From Gigaspora rosea (Eukaryota; Glomeromycota; Glomeromycetes; Diversisporales; Gigasporaceae): 64,000 nucleotides of DNA. Of the stretch, positions 23,701 to 36,000 are shown in pieces (within the stretch, counting starts at the first letter, position 1; each line of letters starts with the position of its first letter). The notes below the pieces were generated by a model that was given only the letters and a program-made list of their open reading frames with translations, was not told where the DNA came from and searched no databases. The DNA lies in assembly GCA_003550325.1 (NCBI GenBank), contig QKWP01001238.1, positions 29,357 through 93,356 on the forward strand, written 5' to 3'. The translations under genes were made by a program, and so were the position numbers.

Positions 23701-24799
23701 AATCAAATTGGTCATATAAGTCTATATGTTTTTCCATAACAAAAAAAAATACAAAAAAATACAAAAAAAATGCAAAAAATACACAAAAAAAATGCAAAAA
23801 ATACAAATTACAATATAAACCCGATTTTGACTATTGTGCTATATTCCAATATACTAACTATTATACTATGCCCTATTGTGCTACATTCTGAACTATTATA
23901 CTATGTTCATCCATTCTAATTATTGCACTATGTTTCATACTAACAAATATACTATGTATATAAAAAACAAATGTTAATACTACAAAAAATATATATATAT
24001 TGTATCCTAGATAAGAATCTGCCCAATTTAGAATCCGGTTGTTCTGATTCAGAATTGGAGAGCCAAATTTAGAATTCTTAAGCGGGTTGCCCAGATTGAT
24101 AATTTGATTCCAATTTAGAATCCAGCTGTCCTAGTTCAGAATCGGGGCAGCCGAATTTAGAATTCTTAAACAGGTTGCCTGGATTGATAATCACTCAGCA
24201 TGGAACTTCAATTAACTTAACTTTATTATATTAGAGATATCACCATTACGAGACGTTACGAAATTATTATGTTACTTAGGGTGTCCAGGATTATGCGATG
24301 TGGCATTATGCACATAATCAACTATTTTTTCACATTGCATATGCTCTACATAATTGAACAAAAAAAACATTTAGATCATGTGTCTAAAATATGATTGGTA
24401 GATCTAAATTGAAATAGCACACTATAAATATCGATATCAATTTCAATATTGATATCTAACATTTTGATTGACAATTTGATAAATCAATTTTTGAAATTTG
24501 GCAAAGCCAACAAATTTTTTCTAAATGCACAATATCTTGAACAACTTCAAAAAAAAAAAACTGTAAAACTTTAAACAAAAATCCAAAATAAACCTTTTTA
24601 AGTTTTTTTTTTTTTAAAAACAAAAAGCTTTTAATAAACTAGTAGTAATAGGCAGTTTAGAAAAAAAACTTCGAAAGTAATATGGTTACAGCAAACAGGG
24701 CGGTTCCTTAAAACTATAAATATAAGGCATGAGAAGATGGTCTTGTTACTAAGTATTAGTAATATCGCATTAGTTACCAGTTTCGAGAGTTGATGTAGC

Positions 24800-24900
24800 T
24801 AGAGATGGGTTTCATACGTGCGCATGATTTTTCAATCATGCGCATGAATGCGCATTAATGTGCATATTTCCGAATCATGCGCATTTTATCCCATCAAAAT
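24800..24900 (+). repeat. Isolated hAT-type terminus with gcgcat repeats
   Basis: tagagatgggt followed by repeated cgcatga / gcgcatt units resembles the left end of the element at 60986-62603 (tagagatgggca, then gcgcatgatgcatgc). No matching right end was found downstream, so this is probably a truncated relative. Confidence 0.45.
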
Positions 24901-25555
24901 TTTATGTAGAAAAATTAAATATAAAATAAGTATAATTAACATTCTAATCTATCTATATACTTCAATTCTGGGTCTGTTCGCTTTAACATTTTGATTGGTC
25001 GTATCTGAAAAATATGATCTAAATGTAGAAAAACTAACAGAAATACGTAAGATAATTATAACTATTATCATGGTCGAGTAATTATTATAATATTTGAGAA
25101 TTTATTATATCTTTTTAATGCCCTTATTAAGCCCTTAAACAATACAAAATCATAAACGTGAATTTCCAAATTTACTTTTGTTGTTTTGATTGCCTAATAT
25201 TTACAAACTATTTGGTTAAAAAAAATTTACGAATTTGAAAACGTTTTGTATAATGGTCTAGTTCAAGAATAAGTGCAAGTGCAAGAACAAGTATAAGAAC
25301 ACGGCAAATGCTCTGCTATAGATAAAACATATGATTAATAAAAAAATAGTGAATATATTAACGAATATCAAAAAAAGTTATATTCAACCAATTATTTAAT
25401 AATTGATTCTAAAATTTTTGGTTAGAATTTTTGCCGCTCATATTATCTGATAATCAACTAATTTTCTCAGTGACTAGTAGTTTTATGTTGATCTACGAAC
25501 CAATAAAATTACGGTTATGTTCAAAGGTGATCAATGAGCTAAAACTAATAGCAAT

Positions 25556-25808
25556 ATGGGGGTGAGTTAGTAGAAAAGGGACAAATTTTTTCTAAATAAA
25601 AGTTTTCTTGACTTTAAGCTTAAATATCTTAACAATTATCTTAATAAATTTAATAAATTTTTTTTTATTTTAATGCTATATAATTTTAAGATTAAAATAA
25701 AAAATTTTTTAGCAAATTTGATTAAATAGTTGTCAAAATATTTTAGTTTAAAAATTAAAAAAATTTTATTAAAAATGATTTGTCTCTTTTCTACTGATTC
25801 ACCTCCAT
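25556..25808. mobile_element. TA-flanked MITE
   Basis: Inverted ends tgggggtgagttagtagaaa and the reverse complement of ctactgattcacctcca, each beside TA. The interior is AT-rich and itself roughly palindromic (aatttaataaatttttt). About 253 bp, non-coding, Tc1/mariner-like by the TA flank. Confidence 0.65.
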
Positions 25809-27601
25809 ATAAGGTTTTCTCATTGCAACACTTATTTAAAAATTGGCATTCACCAATAAAACTAAGCTATATATTATCTGTTATTGGAGTAATAAAATAA
25901 AGTTAATTAAAGTTCTATATTGAGTGATTATTAATCCGGGCAACCTGCTTAAGAATTCTAAATTCGGCTGCCCGATTCTGAATCAGGACAGCCGGATTCT
26001 AAATTGGAATCAAATTATCAATCCAGGCAACCCGCTTAAGAATTCTAAATTCAGCTACCTTGATTCTTAATTAGGACAACCAGATTCTAAATTGGGCAGA
26101 TTCTTATCTGGGGTACAACATATATAAAGAATACTATGTATACTAACCACATGTGTTCCGTCCATTCTAATTATTGCACTACTATGTTCACTTGAAAAAA
26201 AAATATTAGTACTGCAAAATATATATATATATAAAAATACTATTATATATACCAACTGTCCATTTTAACTATCATGCTATATTCTGTCAAACAATCATAC
26301 TATGTTTGTTCTAAAAAAAAAAAACTATTAAAACTGCAATATAATAATAATAATAATAAAGAATACTATCGTATACTAACCACATATGCTCTATCTGTTT
26401 TAACTATCACAATATATTTTGTCAAACATTTATTCTAAAAAAAAAACTATTAGTACTGCAAAATAAAAATAAAAATAAAAATACTATAGTATTATATACT
26501 AACTATGTACTTGTTTATTTTATTGCACTATGTTCTGTACTAACAATTGTACTACTTCGTTCTAAAGAAAAAACCTATTAGTACTGCAAAATATATATAT
26601 ATAAAAAAAAAATATTAATGCTATCATATACTAACCATGTTCTGTTAAACAATTGTACTATGTTTATTCTAAAAAAAACTCTCTGTTAGTACTGCAAAAT
26701 AATAATATAAAAAAAAAAGAATACTATTGTATACTAATTACAAGTTCTAACTATTACGCTATGTTCCATCAAACAATTATTCTATATTTTAAAGAAAAAA
26801 AACTGTTAGTGCTACAATAAAATATAAAAAAAAAGAATACTATATATACTAACCTCATATACTCCGTCTGCTCTAACTATATGCTATGTTCTATACTAAT
26901 AATCATACTATGTCACTCTAAAGAAAAAAACTGTTAGTACTACAAAATATATATATATATATATATACTATTGTACTAACTGATTATTCTAACTATCATG
27001 CTATGTTTTATTAAACATTCATTCTAAAAAAAAAAACTGTTAGTACTGCAAAATAAAAAATAAAATAAAAAATACTATAGTATTATATACTAACCACATG
27101 TACTTTGTCCATTTTAACTATTGTACTATATCTGTCAAACATTTGTTCTAAAAAAAAAACATTAGTACTGCAAAATAAAAATAAAAAATACTACAGTAGT
27201 ACTACAGTATTATATACCAACTATGTGCCCATCCGTTTTATTGTGCTATATTCTATACTAAAAATTGTACTATTCTAAAGAAAAAAAGATCCATTAGTAC
27301 TGCAAAAAAAAAAATATATATATATAACTATTACTATCATATACTAACCATCTATTCTAACTATCATACTATGTTCTATTAAACAATTATACTATGTTCA
27401 TTCTAAACATACCCATTAGTACTATAAAATAATAATAATAATAATAATAAAAGAATACTATTGTATACTAACCACAAGTTCTAACTATTGCACTACATTC
27501 TATCAAACAATCATACTATATTCTAAAGAAAAAAAACTATTAGATTTGCAAAATAATATATAAAAAAAAAAAGAATACTAAATCTATGATGAATCCTTAT
27601 T

Positions 27602-28172
27602 TGAAAAAGACTTCAGTGATAAAGAAATTAAACTACCTACAAACTTTATAAGTAAAAGAAACTACTTCAATCCCAATTCTAACCTCCTTGAAATATATAA
27701 TCAGAACCCCGAATAAACTATGTAAGGTCATATTTGAAAAATAGCTAATGGAGGCCTGTTTTTTAAAAAAGGTTATATTTGAAAAGTAGGTATTGGAGAA
27801 AAAGGTTATATTTGAAAACGGGTAATGGGCAAAATAAGTATATTTGAAAGAATGCTAATGGGGTAATTTTTATAAATGTTATATTTGAAATGTGCTAATA
27901 AAAATCAGAAAAGTGCAAAATTAGAAAAATACAAAACTCGGAAAAATGCAAAAATTAAATAAAAATTAACCAAAATAGCATTTTTTTTTAAGTTTTTTTT
28001 ACAAAACTTGTGGTATATATATTTATGGTCCTTGGTAGCTTGTGGATTAAATGGGCTTAAAAGATTTTGAACTTTTTTTTTTTTTTTTTTAGAGAACGGT
28101 TTGTTTTTTTTAGAGAATGTTTTTTTTTTTTTTTTTTAGAAAATGTTCTGTTTTTTTTTTTTAGAGAACAGT
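27602..28172 (+). pseudogene. LINE 5' region: ORF1-like fragment and short tandem repeats
   Basis: One frame from about 27585 reads YDESLFEKDFSDKEIKLPTN and on to LLEIYNQNPE before a stop. This is hydrophilic and plausibly the start of a nucleic-acid-binding ORF1 product, though not recognised. From 27730 to 27900 four or five copies of a 35-45-bp unit (atatttgaaaan..taatgg) follow. Low-complexity T runs with agagaac(g/a)gt then lead into the gap. Confidence 0.45.
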
Positions 28173-28556
28173 NNNNNNNNNNNNNNNNNNNNNNNNNNNN
28201 NNNNNNNNNNNNNNNNNNNNNNNNNNNNNNNNNNNNNNNNNNNNNNNNNNNNNNNNNNNNNNNNNNNNNNNNNNNNNNNNNNNNNNNNNNNNNNNNNNNN
28301 NNNNNNNNNNNNNNNNNNNNNNNNNNNNNNNNNNNNNNNNNNNNNNNNNNNNNNNNNNNNNNNNNNNNNNNNNNNNNNNNNNNNNNNNNNNNNNNNNNNN
28401 NNNNNNNNNNNNNNNNNNNNNNNNNNNNNNNNNNNNNNNNNNNNNNNNNNNNNNNNNNNNNNNNNNNNNNNNNNNNNNNNNNNNNNNNNNNNNNNNNNNN
28501 NNNNNNNNNNNNNNNNNNNNNNNNNNNNNNNNNNNNNNNNNNNNNNNNNNNNNNNN
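28173..28556. other. Assembly gap (384 N)
   Basis: A run of unknown bases inside the LINE 5' region. The sequence on its left is a T-homopolymer with repeated agagaac units, which probably defeated assembly. Frames that span it are meaningless. Confidence 0.99.
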
Positions 28557-29376
28557 CAAAAGCATGTTATAACAAATTTCTTTACTACCATAGACTATGA
28601 GCACTCCCTTCTCCACAAACTGTGGGTTCTTTCTTGCATTACATACAAGAATATTATCCTATGTTCTATTCAAACCAATATATAAAAATTTCTATCAAAT
28701 CACATTTCCGATTTGACTATATTTTCACAGAAGCACACATATATCTTCTGTATGAAAATTTTATACCAGGTCACATAATATTCCCACCTTTTAAAGATTT
28801 ACTATATTACTCTAATATAGAATTTAAATCACCCAATAACAAATTTCAAATACCAATCTTCACTGACAATCTCTTTGCTCAACACCCAACCTACAACATT
28901 ATTTCCAAATACCAATCTTTACTAATAATTCTTTTTTCTCAACACCCAACCTACAACTATATACAACACCTAATCTTAATACCAATTCTTTCTCAAATAT
29001 TAATTTATCTTATTTTTCTGAGGAATCTTGTTACAATAAATTCCTTAAAAAACATAATCTTCCACTCTTACCACCTTTACAAACACTCAAATCCTTTATA
29101 CAACATTTACTCAAAAATTCATTTTCATTATTATTCAAAATCTTTATTAATATTACAACTCTTGAAGCACATGTATATCTTAATACCCAAGATAAAGTTC
29201 TTTCTAACCATATTATACTCTCACCTAATCAATATTCTATATACTACCAGTCACTAATCAAATCATTCACATTACCCAATACAAATCACTTTTCCTCTAA
29301 TTGCAACAATCTATTAAGATCTCTTGATCTCTCTATTTGTACACACAATGTTCAAGGCTTTAATAATACTAGGAAA
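28557..29376 (+). pseudogene. LINE ORF1 end and start of the endonuclease frame
   Basis: Coding-like sequence rich in N, L, S, T, shifting frame at least once. From about 28900 an open frame runs into SLDLSICTHNVQGFNNTRK, the typical first strand of a LINE AP-endonuclease (HN.QG). It stops at the insertion point at 29377. The endonuclease continues without frame change at 39491 with QVWENYYLSH. A ~70-bp internal duplication (ctcaacacccaacctacaac at 28878 and 28940) is present. The frame from 28622 to 29257 is partly this region in a second frame. Confidence 0.6.
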
Positions 29377-29711
29377 ATGGGAACCATTTGTAGTTTGAAG
29401 AACCAAATATAACTTTAATTATAATAATAAATAATTAAAATAAATATATAATTTTTTATAATAATCCCTATAAGTGGTACGGGTTGGTGTCGAGTATGCT
29501 TGAAATAGCATGGATCTTGTGGCATGTACAGGAACATTATATCACGTCATATGAAATGGCACGTTTAGATAACACGTATGCTATATTGACTTTTGGAATT
29601 TTTTAGTAATCAAAAAAGTTACTATATCCGAAGTAATTTTAGAGGTAGGACATTTTTTAAGTCAAGGTTAATTACCTTCTTTACATTATATAAATTTGGA
29701 TACCATGCACT

Positions 29712-31831
29712 ACTGACTATAGTACCCCTGTCATAATACCTATGGAAAAGGCCTGGATACTATTCATCAGTGTTGTTACTAGCCTTAAGTCCAATAAAAA
29801 ATCACTAGCCCTAGCTCTCATGTCCAATTGAACATATGGCTAATTGACAAATGGCTAATTAACCTTAGTTGTTGTCCACATGTCCAATTGACCAATTAGC
29901 CATATGTCCAATTGGACATAAAGGCTAGGGCTAATTGGACATATATATCTTGTTTAATAAATATCTTTATAATTAATAATATATATATATTTGTAATAAA
30001 AATACTTTGTACAGACTATTTAAAATATATAATTTTTATATAAACTTGTGAAAATAAGCTTTGAAAAAAGCACAAACTATCTTTAAAATTATATAATCAA
30101 CTATTAGAGTCTTAAATCAAGAACATTTGGCTTATAAATATTAATATCAAATTGTTATTATATATACAGATCAACTCTTTTTAATCCAAACACTATTAAA
30201 TTCTTTTTAAACCAAACAAATTCTTCTAGAACATTTGTAAATTTATTATAGAGTTCAAATTAGCTAATAATAACTCTTTGAGAACCAAATCTAAAAAAAA
30301 TTTTACATATAAAAATCCTTAAAGAACATTTTTAATAAAATAGAGAAAGTTAACTGTATATATATCCTATTAACAAAATATATAAATAATAATATAGTAA
30401 AAATTGTTTAATAAAAAGAAATAGTATTTAGAATATATTATTTATAGAGCAACTCTTGATAAAAATTTGTTTCTTGTGGTTATATAGTTTAGTTGTATAC
30501 CTCTGTAGAATTAATTAGATAGTAACATAGAAGTAGAATAGAAAATAATCAATTTAATTAATATTGTGTATATAATATTAGTTATTATACATAAAAATAA
30601 ATAATTTTGAATAAGTTAAAAGAAGTTTATATTATATAACTTGATAATTATAAAATAATTAATTTGCAGTCAATTTTGTATATATAAAAATAGAAAATAA
30701 AAGTAATCATTCTTTTTTCACTCAAAATATACATATTAGTAAAAGTTGAAAGTAATATTTTTATATATAAGTATTTGTTTTTGGCTTATAGCACATATAC
30801 CAGAAACAGAGTAATATGTAATATTATAAAGTATATACTAGAAACAAAATAATATTTAATGTAGCAGATTAAAATAAAATTATAATATAAAATCTTAAAA
30901 ATTAAATTTTTTTGGGATGCATTTTTTAGGGTTAGGGGTTAGGGTTAGGGTTCATTTTAAAGTAAAGTTATAATAAACAAGTATTTGTTGGTTTTAGAAG
31001 GTTAGAAGTTAAGTAGAAAATATAAATTTTATTTTAAATTATGATCTGTAAAATATAATATTTCAAGGTATACAATGCATTAAATATAATAAAACTTAAA
31101 TTCTGTATTTAAACTTTATATTATATAGCTACAATATTAATGAAATTTTAAAGCAATATTGTATTTAAATAAGCCATATATATTAATAACTTTAAAAACT
31201 CTTCAATTAAGTATTTTTAGAAGCTTTTTTATTTAATTAACTAAATATTATCAAATAATATACTAATTAATTTCTCATTTAAATTTTTATTATATTGATT
31301 TAAGTTTCTTTTAAGTACATAAATTAATAGATTAGAGCTCAATTTTTAATTAATAAAAAAAAGTTTTAACTAGAAAGTAGATTTATTATTGTGATAGACT
31401 TGTCTGCTTGATTCAAATTTTATTATCTGAATTTATATAGTAAATTATTAGCAAGAATTGCTTTAATTAATTATAGTATTTATATTTTTAATATCTTTTT
31501 TAGTATTATATTATTAGAGTTAGCATTTTTTTACTTAAGGCCAATTGGACTTATAAAGTCCAATCCAAATTTATTAGCCTTTTTAGCCTTATGTCCAATT
31601 AGCCCTGTCCAATTGGACGTGTCCAATTGGACATGTCCAATAACAACACTGCTATTCATGGGTTCATGATTCAGAAATTGATCAAAACTTGGGTATTATT
31701 CTATATGGTTAAGTATATGAAGTTGCATAAAGTGCTCCTTTAATAGTACACTCCCCTGTGATTAGTATCCAGCAGGTACTATTTAAAAAATTCAATAATT
31801 TATTCAATAGTGTCCAGGTACTATAGTCAGT
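29712..31831. repeat. Small TIR element split by a hAT insertion
   Basis: actgactatagtacc at 29712 and ggtactatagtcagt ending at 31831 are perfect inverses. Further in, ggatactattc opposes gattagtatcc. Removal of the hAT element (29768-31651) leaves about 230 bp. Non-coding. Confidence 0.6.
29768..31651. mobile_element. hAT-like non-autonomous element, 1.9 kb
   Basis: It starts cagtgttgttact and ends ..aataacaacactg. It is flanked by a perfect 8-bp duplication ctattcat (29760-29767 and 31652-31659). CAGTGTTGTTA ends with 8-bp duplications are typical of hAT. Both ends carry clustered tgtccaattg / caattggaca motifs (at least six on each side), likely subterminal transposase sites. The 1.6 kb between is extremely AT-rich, with one telomere-like ttaggggttagggttaggg at about 30932, and has no open frame. 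Confidence 0.9.
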
Positions 31832-31904
31832 GGCATATAGTAACGGCAATGCTATATATTATTCCTCTAAGTAATGTGTAGTCCTAATATGTTCTTTCAA
31901 GGAC

Positions 31905-32153
31905 AGTTAGAACTTGGTCCTTAAATCATATAAAAATGGAATATACAGTCGCCTCTTACTATAATGAACCTTGATATACCGAACCCTGGCTATACCAAAT
32001 TAAAAAGTTCAGAACAAATAATCTATATTTATTTATATTGGTTATACTGAACTTTATAATAAATTTGCTATACTGAATCTGAACTTAATTGGGCCAGTAC
32101 ATATAACATACAAAATATATAAAAATATTTTATATAGTGAACTAATCCTTAAA

Positions 32154-32185
<32 letters not shown>

Positions 32186-32845
32186 AAAAAAAAACTTAAA
32201 AAAAAAAAAAAGCCGTTTTTGAATGATTTTTACCCCTCTCTCCCTTTTACTCTCTCTCCCTTTTACCTTTTCTCCCTTTTACCCTTTCTCCCTTTTACCC
32301 CTCTCTTCTCTTTTTCTCTCTTCTCTTTCTCTTTCTTCTCTCTTTCTCTCTCTCTCTCTTTCTTTTTCTCTTTCTCTCTAATTTGTTTGATCGGCTTATA
32401 TTAATTTATTGTCAGTTATTACAGGTTATCAATTTTGGCAGGATCAGTTTGGAAGGATTACATATACTGTAAATTATATTATAATGAGTATAACATTGAA
32501 TGAACACAACCTATGTACTATACATCAATATGCATGCAATTTAGCTTTAACAATCACGATATCAATTTAGTTAAAGCATATACATAATCACGTGAATAAA
32601 TTTTATTGGTCAGTTTTTTATAATGAATCTTTTATATATATTCGGTATAAAAAAAAAGAAGTTGTATATCGAATTTATCTATACCGAACAAAAAATTCCT
32701 AGAACAGGCCGTTCGGTATAGTGAGAGACGACTGTATTTATATAGGGCTTAAATTAACAATGTAGATTTAATTTGATTGGGTGGTTTATTTAGAGTTTAT
32801 ATTTAATAGTCCTTTATACACTATGATTTAAGGACCGAGTCCGGG
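31905..32845. repeat. Inverted pair around the pogo-like MITE
   Basis: acttggtccttaaatcata (about 31912-31930) and tatgatttaaggaccgagt (about 32822-32840) are inverses lying just outside the MITE. The MITE therefore seems to have inserted into a small older palindrome. Confidence 0.5.
31946..32734. mobile_element. Pogo-like MITE, 789 bp
   Basis: Ends cagtcgcctcttactataat and the inverse of ctatagtgagagacgactg-type sequence lie between TA at 31944-31945 and 32735-32736. Both subterminal regions repeat (g)ttcggtata / tatacc(a)gaac motifs. The inside includes a poly-A tract (32148-32211) next to a CT-rich tract (32230-32382). The plus-strand frame over the CT tract is low complexity. Confidence 0.8.
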
Positions 32846-33056
32846 ATGATCCGAGGACCGAACTCATGACCGAACTCACAATTTAACATTTCGTCTTCGG
32901 ATATAACTATAAATATTCATATCTATTGATATACTTATAAGACACGTTTAAAGTTGAGCACATATTTCTGTCACATGATTCACTCTTTGCTAAGACTTTT
33001 ATAAATCTCTTGCAATTCAATTAAATTAAAATAAATCGTAATAAATCATATTAAAA

Positions 33057-36000
33057 ATGAATAATCAACCACAGACCATATTACCTAGTACTCCATTAAT
33101 GGAAGTAACAGAAAGTAATGAATACCTTACCCATAGACATGAAAAATCTAAACAGCTAATGCGCGAAAAACGCGTATGGAATCAGACGAACAGAGAGATA
33201 AGAGAAATTCCCAAAATGCCTTAAATATGCGCAGAAAACGTGCATTAGAGATTCCTGATGAAAACTTTAATCGACGTCAAAATGATTCAGCTCAAAAAAG
33301 AAAATGAAGATTAGGACGGTGTGTCGAACTCGAATCTATAATCACTAAACTACTTTCTGCATCTGACAGAAAGCTGCTTCATAACTTTTGCAACACAATG
33401 AATAAGCTTAGCAACAAACTCTGCAATGTATGTAATGAGCAATTTCCATCGATTGAACTTTTTCAGGGAGAATGTCGACGCTGCAATAAAGAAAAGGGCA
33501 CACCGAAAAAGTTCTCTGCCGAAAACAATATGGACTCTGGTATATTAAATTATTAATATGCAGTATTATTAATTATCCCTTAAACTGATTAGGAAGCATA
33601 TTTGCCTACGACTTTTTGGTCAAAATTATTTTGGCCAGTACAACTTAAATAATCATAATATGTATAGGCAGTATTATTACTGATCAGATTACTTTAAAAG
33701 AGTTTTTAACCAATCCCACTTTAAACTATCTTTAATGGCACCTTGTTTTATTTTTGATAAATAACTCTATGCATATGCATCGATCAGATTTAAAAAATAT
33801 CTATAAATGGTTAGTCACATAACTTTATATACGATTATTATGTTGGATAACTTTTTGCGGGCAAATTTCCTCAAAAACTTTAAGGGATAATGTTAGGCAT
33901 GACGATACCAAGATGGCCTTGATGTTCGGGTTGATGATTGGCGTCACTGCTATGACTACTGTAACTACTACAGTGACATTGATCAACCTGATCTTCGGGG
34001 CCACCCTATGTTTAATTAGTTTAACTAACAACATTGAACTTATATCAATATCTTTTTAGGTGATGTGCCCCAAGAACTTCGAATCTTACCGAAGTCAAGG
34101 AAATGTTGATCGCTCAAGTCTTTACTATCATATCAGTTTACAACCTTCGTGGAGGCCAATATAATGCCAATATGCATACCATAGAAATGTTATTAATTTT
34201 TCACAAGACGTACAGGAATTTGCAACTCGCCTTCCACATCATCCATCTTCGTTGGATATGCTTATTGTACGGCGCAATTCTTCAGATAGATCTGCTTTTC
34301 GTGGTTTTCAAGTACGCCGAGATAAGGTTTCTAGGGCTCTTCATTGGTTAAAAGAAAACAATGTTTTTTATCGTGACATTGAAATTGCTAATGACATTTT
34401 ACAATCATTGCTCGAGAATGATACAATAATTGATCAACTTTCAGAGGCCTCAAACAATCAGGAATTATATAATGGACAAGCAGATAATTTAGATGTTAAT
34501 GAAAATGAAGACAGTGAAGATTTTATTACACGTACCTTTGTCCCCGTTCTTCCTCCTAGATGTAGCGAAAATAATGCAATAAACAATGCATTAAATCATA
34601 TACAACACAGCCAACTACAATATAATTACCCAATCATTGACTGGCCACATATTGAAAGCATGCCAATTGATAAGTTTCAGACTGTAGAGTATATGGCACG
34701 TGCATTTCCTAATCTTTATCCCCAAGGCAAAGCTGATTTTTATGCACATCGGATAAGGGAAGTAAAACCAGCAGAGTACTTTCAACACCTTCTCAAATAT
34801 AAAGACGGTCGATTTGCTAGTCATCCACGTTGGCGGTACTTCGCTTTAAATTCCTTGATGAGATGGAGGGCATTGGCAGAAGGACGCATATATGTTAGAC
34901 AAAATTTAGAGGAGGGTCAACTTACTGCAACTAAGGTTCAAGAATTGTTGCAAAGTGATGTTCACATGGTGGATAGAGTGGTAATGTTTGGAGAAGAATT
35001 AAGAGGTACTCGTCAGTATTGGATGCGGCGTCGTGCAGAACTTTCTGATATGATAAAGCAATTGGGCAGCCAAGGTATGATATTCTTCACCTTTAGCGCA
35101 GCGAATATGCACTGGCCCGAGCTTCATGATTTGATGCCTCATAGTAGAAATATCACTGAGAAGACAGAGCAAGATGCTGCTAAGCGAAGATGTCAAGATC
35201 TAATCGACAATCCACATATTGCAGCTTGGTTTTTAGAGAAACGATTCAAGGTATTCTTTGAAAAAGTTTTAATACCAAAATGGGGATTAGTTGAATAGTG
35301 GTATCGCTATGAATGGCAGCATCGTGGAAGCATTCATATTCACAGTGTTGCAATTCAAAAGGAGGCACCAGCAATTAAATAGGAAGACATAAGGGCAAAT
35401 CATGAACAAATGGAGGAAGTAATACACTACCTGGATTCATTGGTCACAACAGTCAACCCAGGACTAAATGACCCAGTACCCACTCGTTATCCATGCCAAA
35501 AACGTTCTGAAGAAATTGATGATGGATTACAAGATTATATAGAACTCATAAACAAATTGCAACGGCACACATATTGCAGTGCCTCATATTGTTTAAGAGT
35601 CAATAAGCAAACGGGCTAGCAATCTTGTAAATTTGGTTTTCCCAAGGAATTGAATAATAAAACTTTCGTACAGTCTGATAATTATGGTCATCCAGAGTTA
35701 ATAACAGCCAGGAATGACCCCCTTATTAATCCACATAATCGTCTCCAACTTTAGGGTTGGAGAGCGAATGTTGACTTAAAACCTGTACTTACAATACATG
35801 CAGCCTTACAGTACATCTCCAAGTACGCGAGCAAGGCCGAACCATGTTCTTTGGCTTTTTCAGAAATTTTAGACAAAGCTCTTGGTGCTAGTAACCCTGA
35901 CAGCCCATTACTTGTCGCATTTCAAAGATTGCTTCTTCATACCGTATCAGAACGTGACTACTCAGCCCAAGAAACTTGTCATCTTCTCCTTGGGATTCCT

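Larger units (their letters stand above)
24000..26114. mobile_element. 2.1-kb element with ~220-bp terminal inverted repeats, inserted in the satellite
   Basis: The left end reads agataagaatctgcccaatt, followed by gaatccggttgt, aatttagaattcttaagcgg and ttgataat(c/t)actcag. The right end (25925-26110) is the inverse, finishing gggcagattcttatctgggg. Within each repeat a ~110-bp unit (aattc(g)gctgcc/ggattc) appears twice. Long multi-unit ends without coding sequence suggest a non-autonomous foldback or Mutator-like element. The target duplication is unclear. The interior contains a hAT-type terminus (24800) and a TA-flanked MITE (25556-25808). Confidence 0.75.
23830..27580 (+). repeat. ~120-bp satellite array, left part
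   Basis: Diverged tandem units with the order: actaacca, (t)ctaactattgcactatgtt, ctgt(c/t)aaacaat, tctaaagaaaaaa, ctattagtactgcaaaat, then a variable ta/aat microsatellite and gaatacta. Markers of the unit recur about every 105-130 bp from 26208 to 27541. The array starts near 23830, is split at about 24000-26114 by a TIR element, and continues to 27580, where a LINE has inserted. The remainder lies after 45325. Confidence 0.8.

Noticed and set aside
26100-27580. CRISPR-like regularly spaced repeats
   Set aside because: Units are diverged, whole-length homologous and contain microsatellites; no unique spacers; eukaryotic context. It is a satellite.
28067-28685. Four overlapping open frames of 150-180 residues
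   Set aside because: They run through the 384-base unknown stretch and T-homopolymers; the open length is an artefact of N.
32219-32404. 61-residue F/S/L-rich frame
   Set aside because: Translation of a CT-rich tract inside a MITE.
33825-34034. Hydrophobic minus-strand frame (and a plus-strand frame, MALMFGLMIGVTAMTTV) in the Helitron intron
   Set aside because: The interval is a palindrome with ~48-bp arms, which makes open frames on both strands; no start context or family match. A captured host fragment was considered but is not supported.
34103-34351. Separate 82-residue gene upstream of the Helitron frame
   Set aside because: Its first part (EMLIAQVFTIISVYNLRGGQ) is the Helitron protein and the rest is that protein's DNA read in a wrong frame after a frameshift near 34180.
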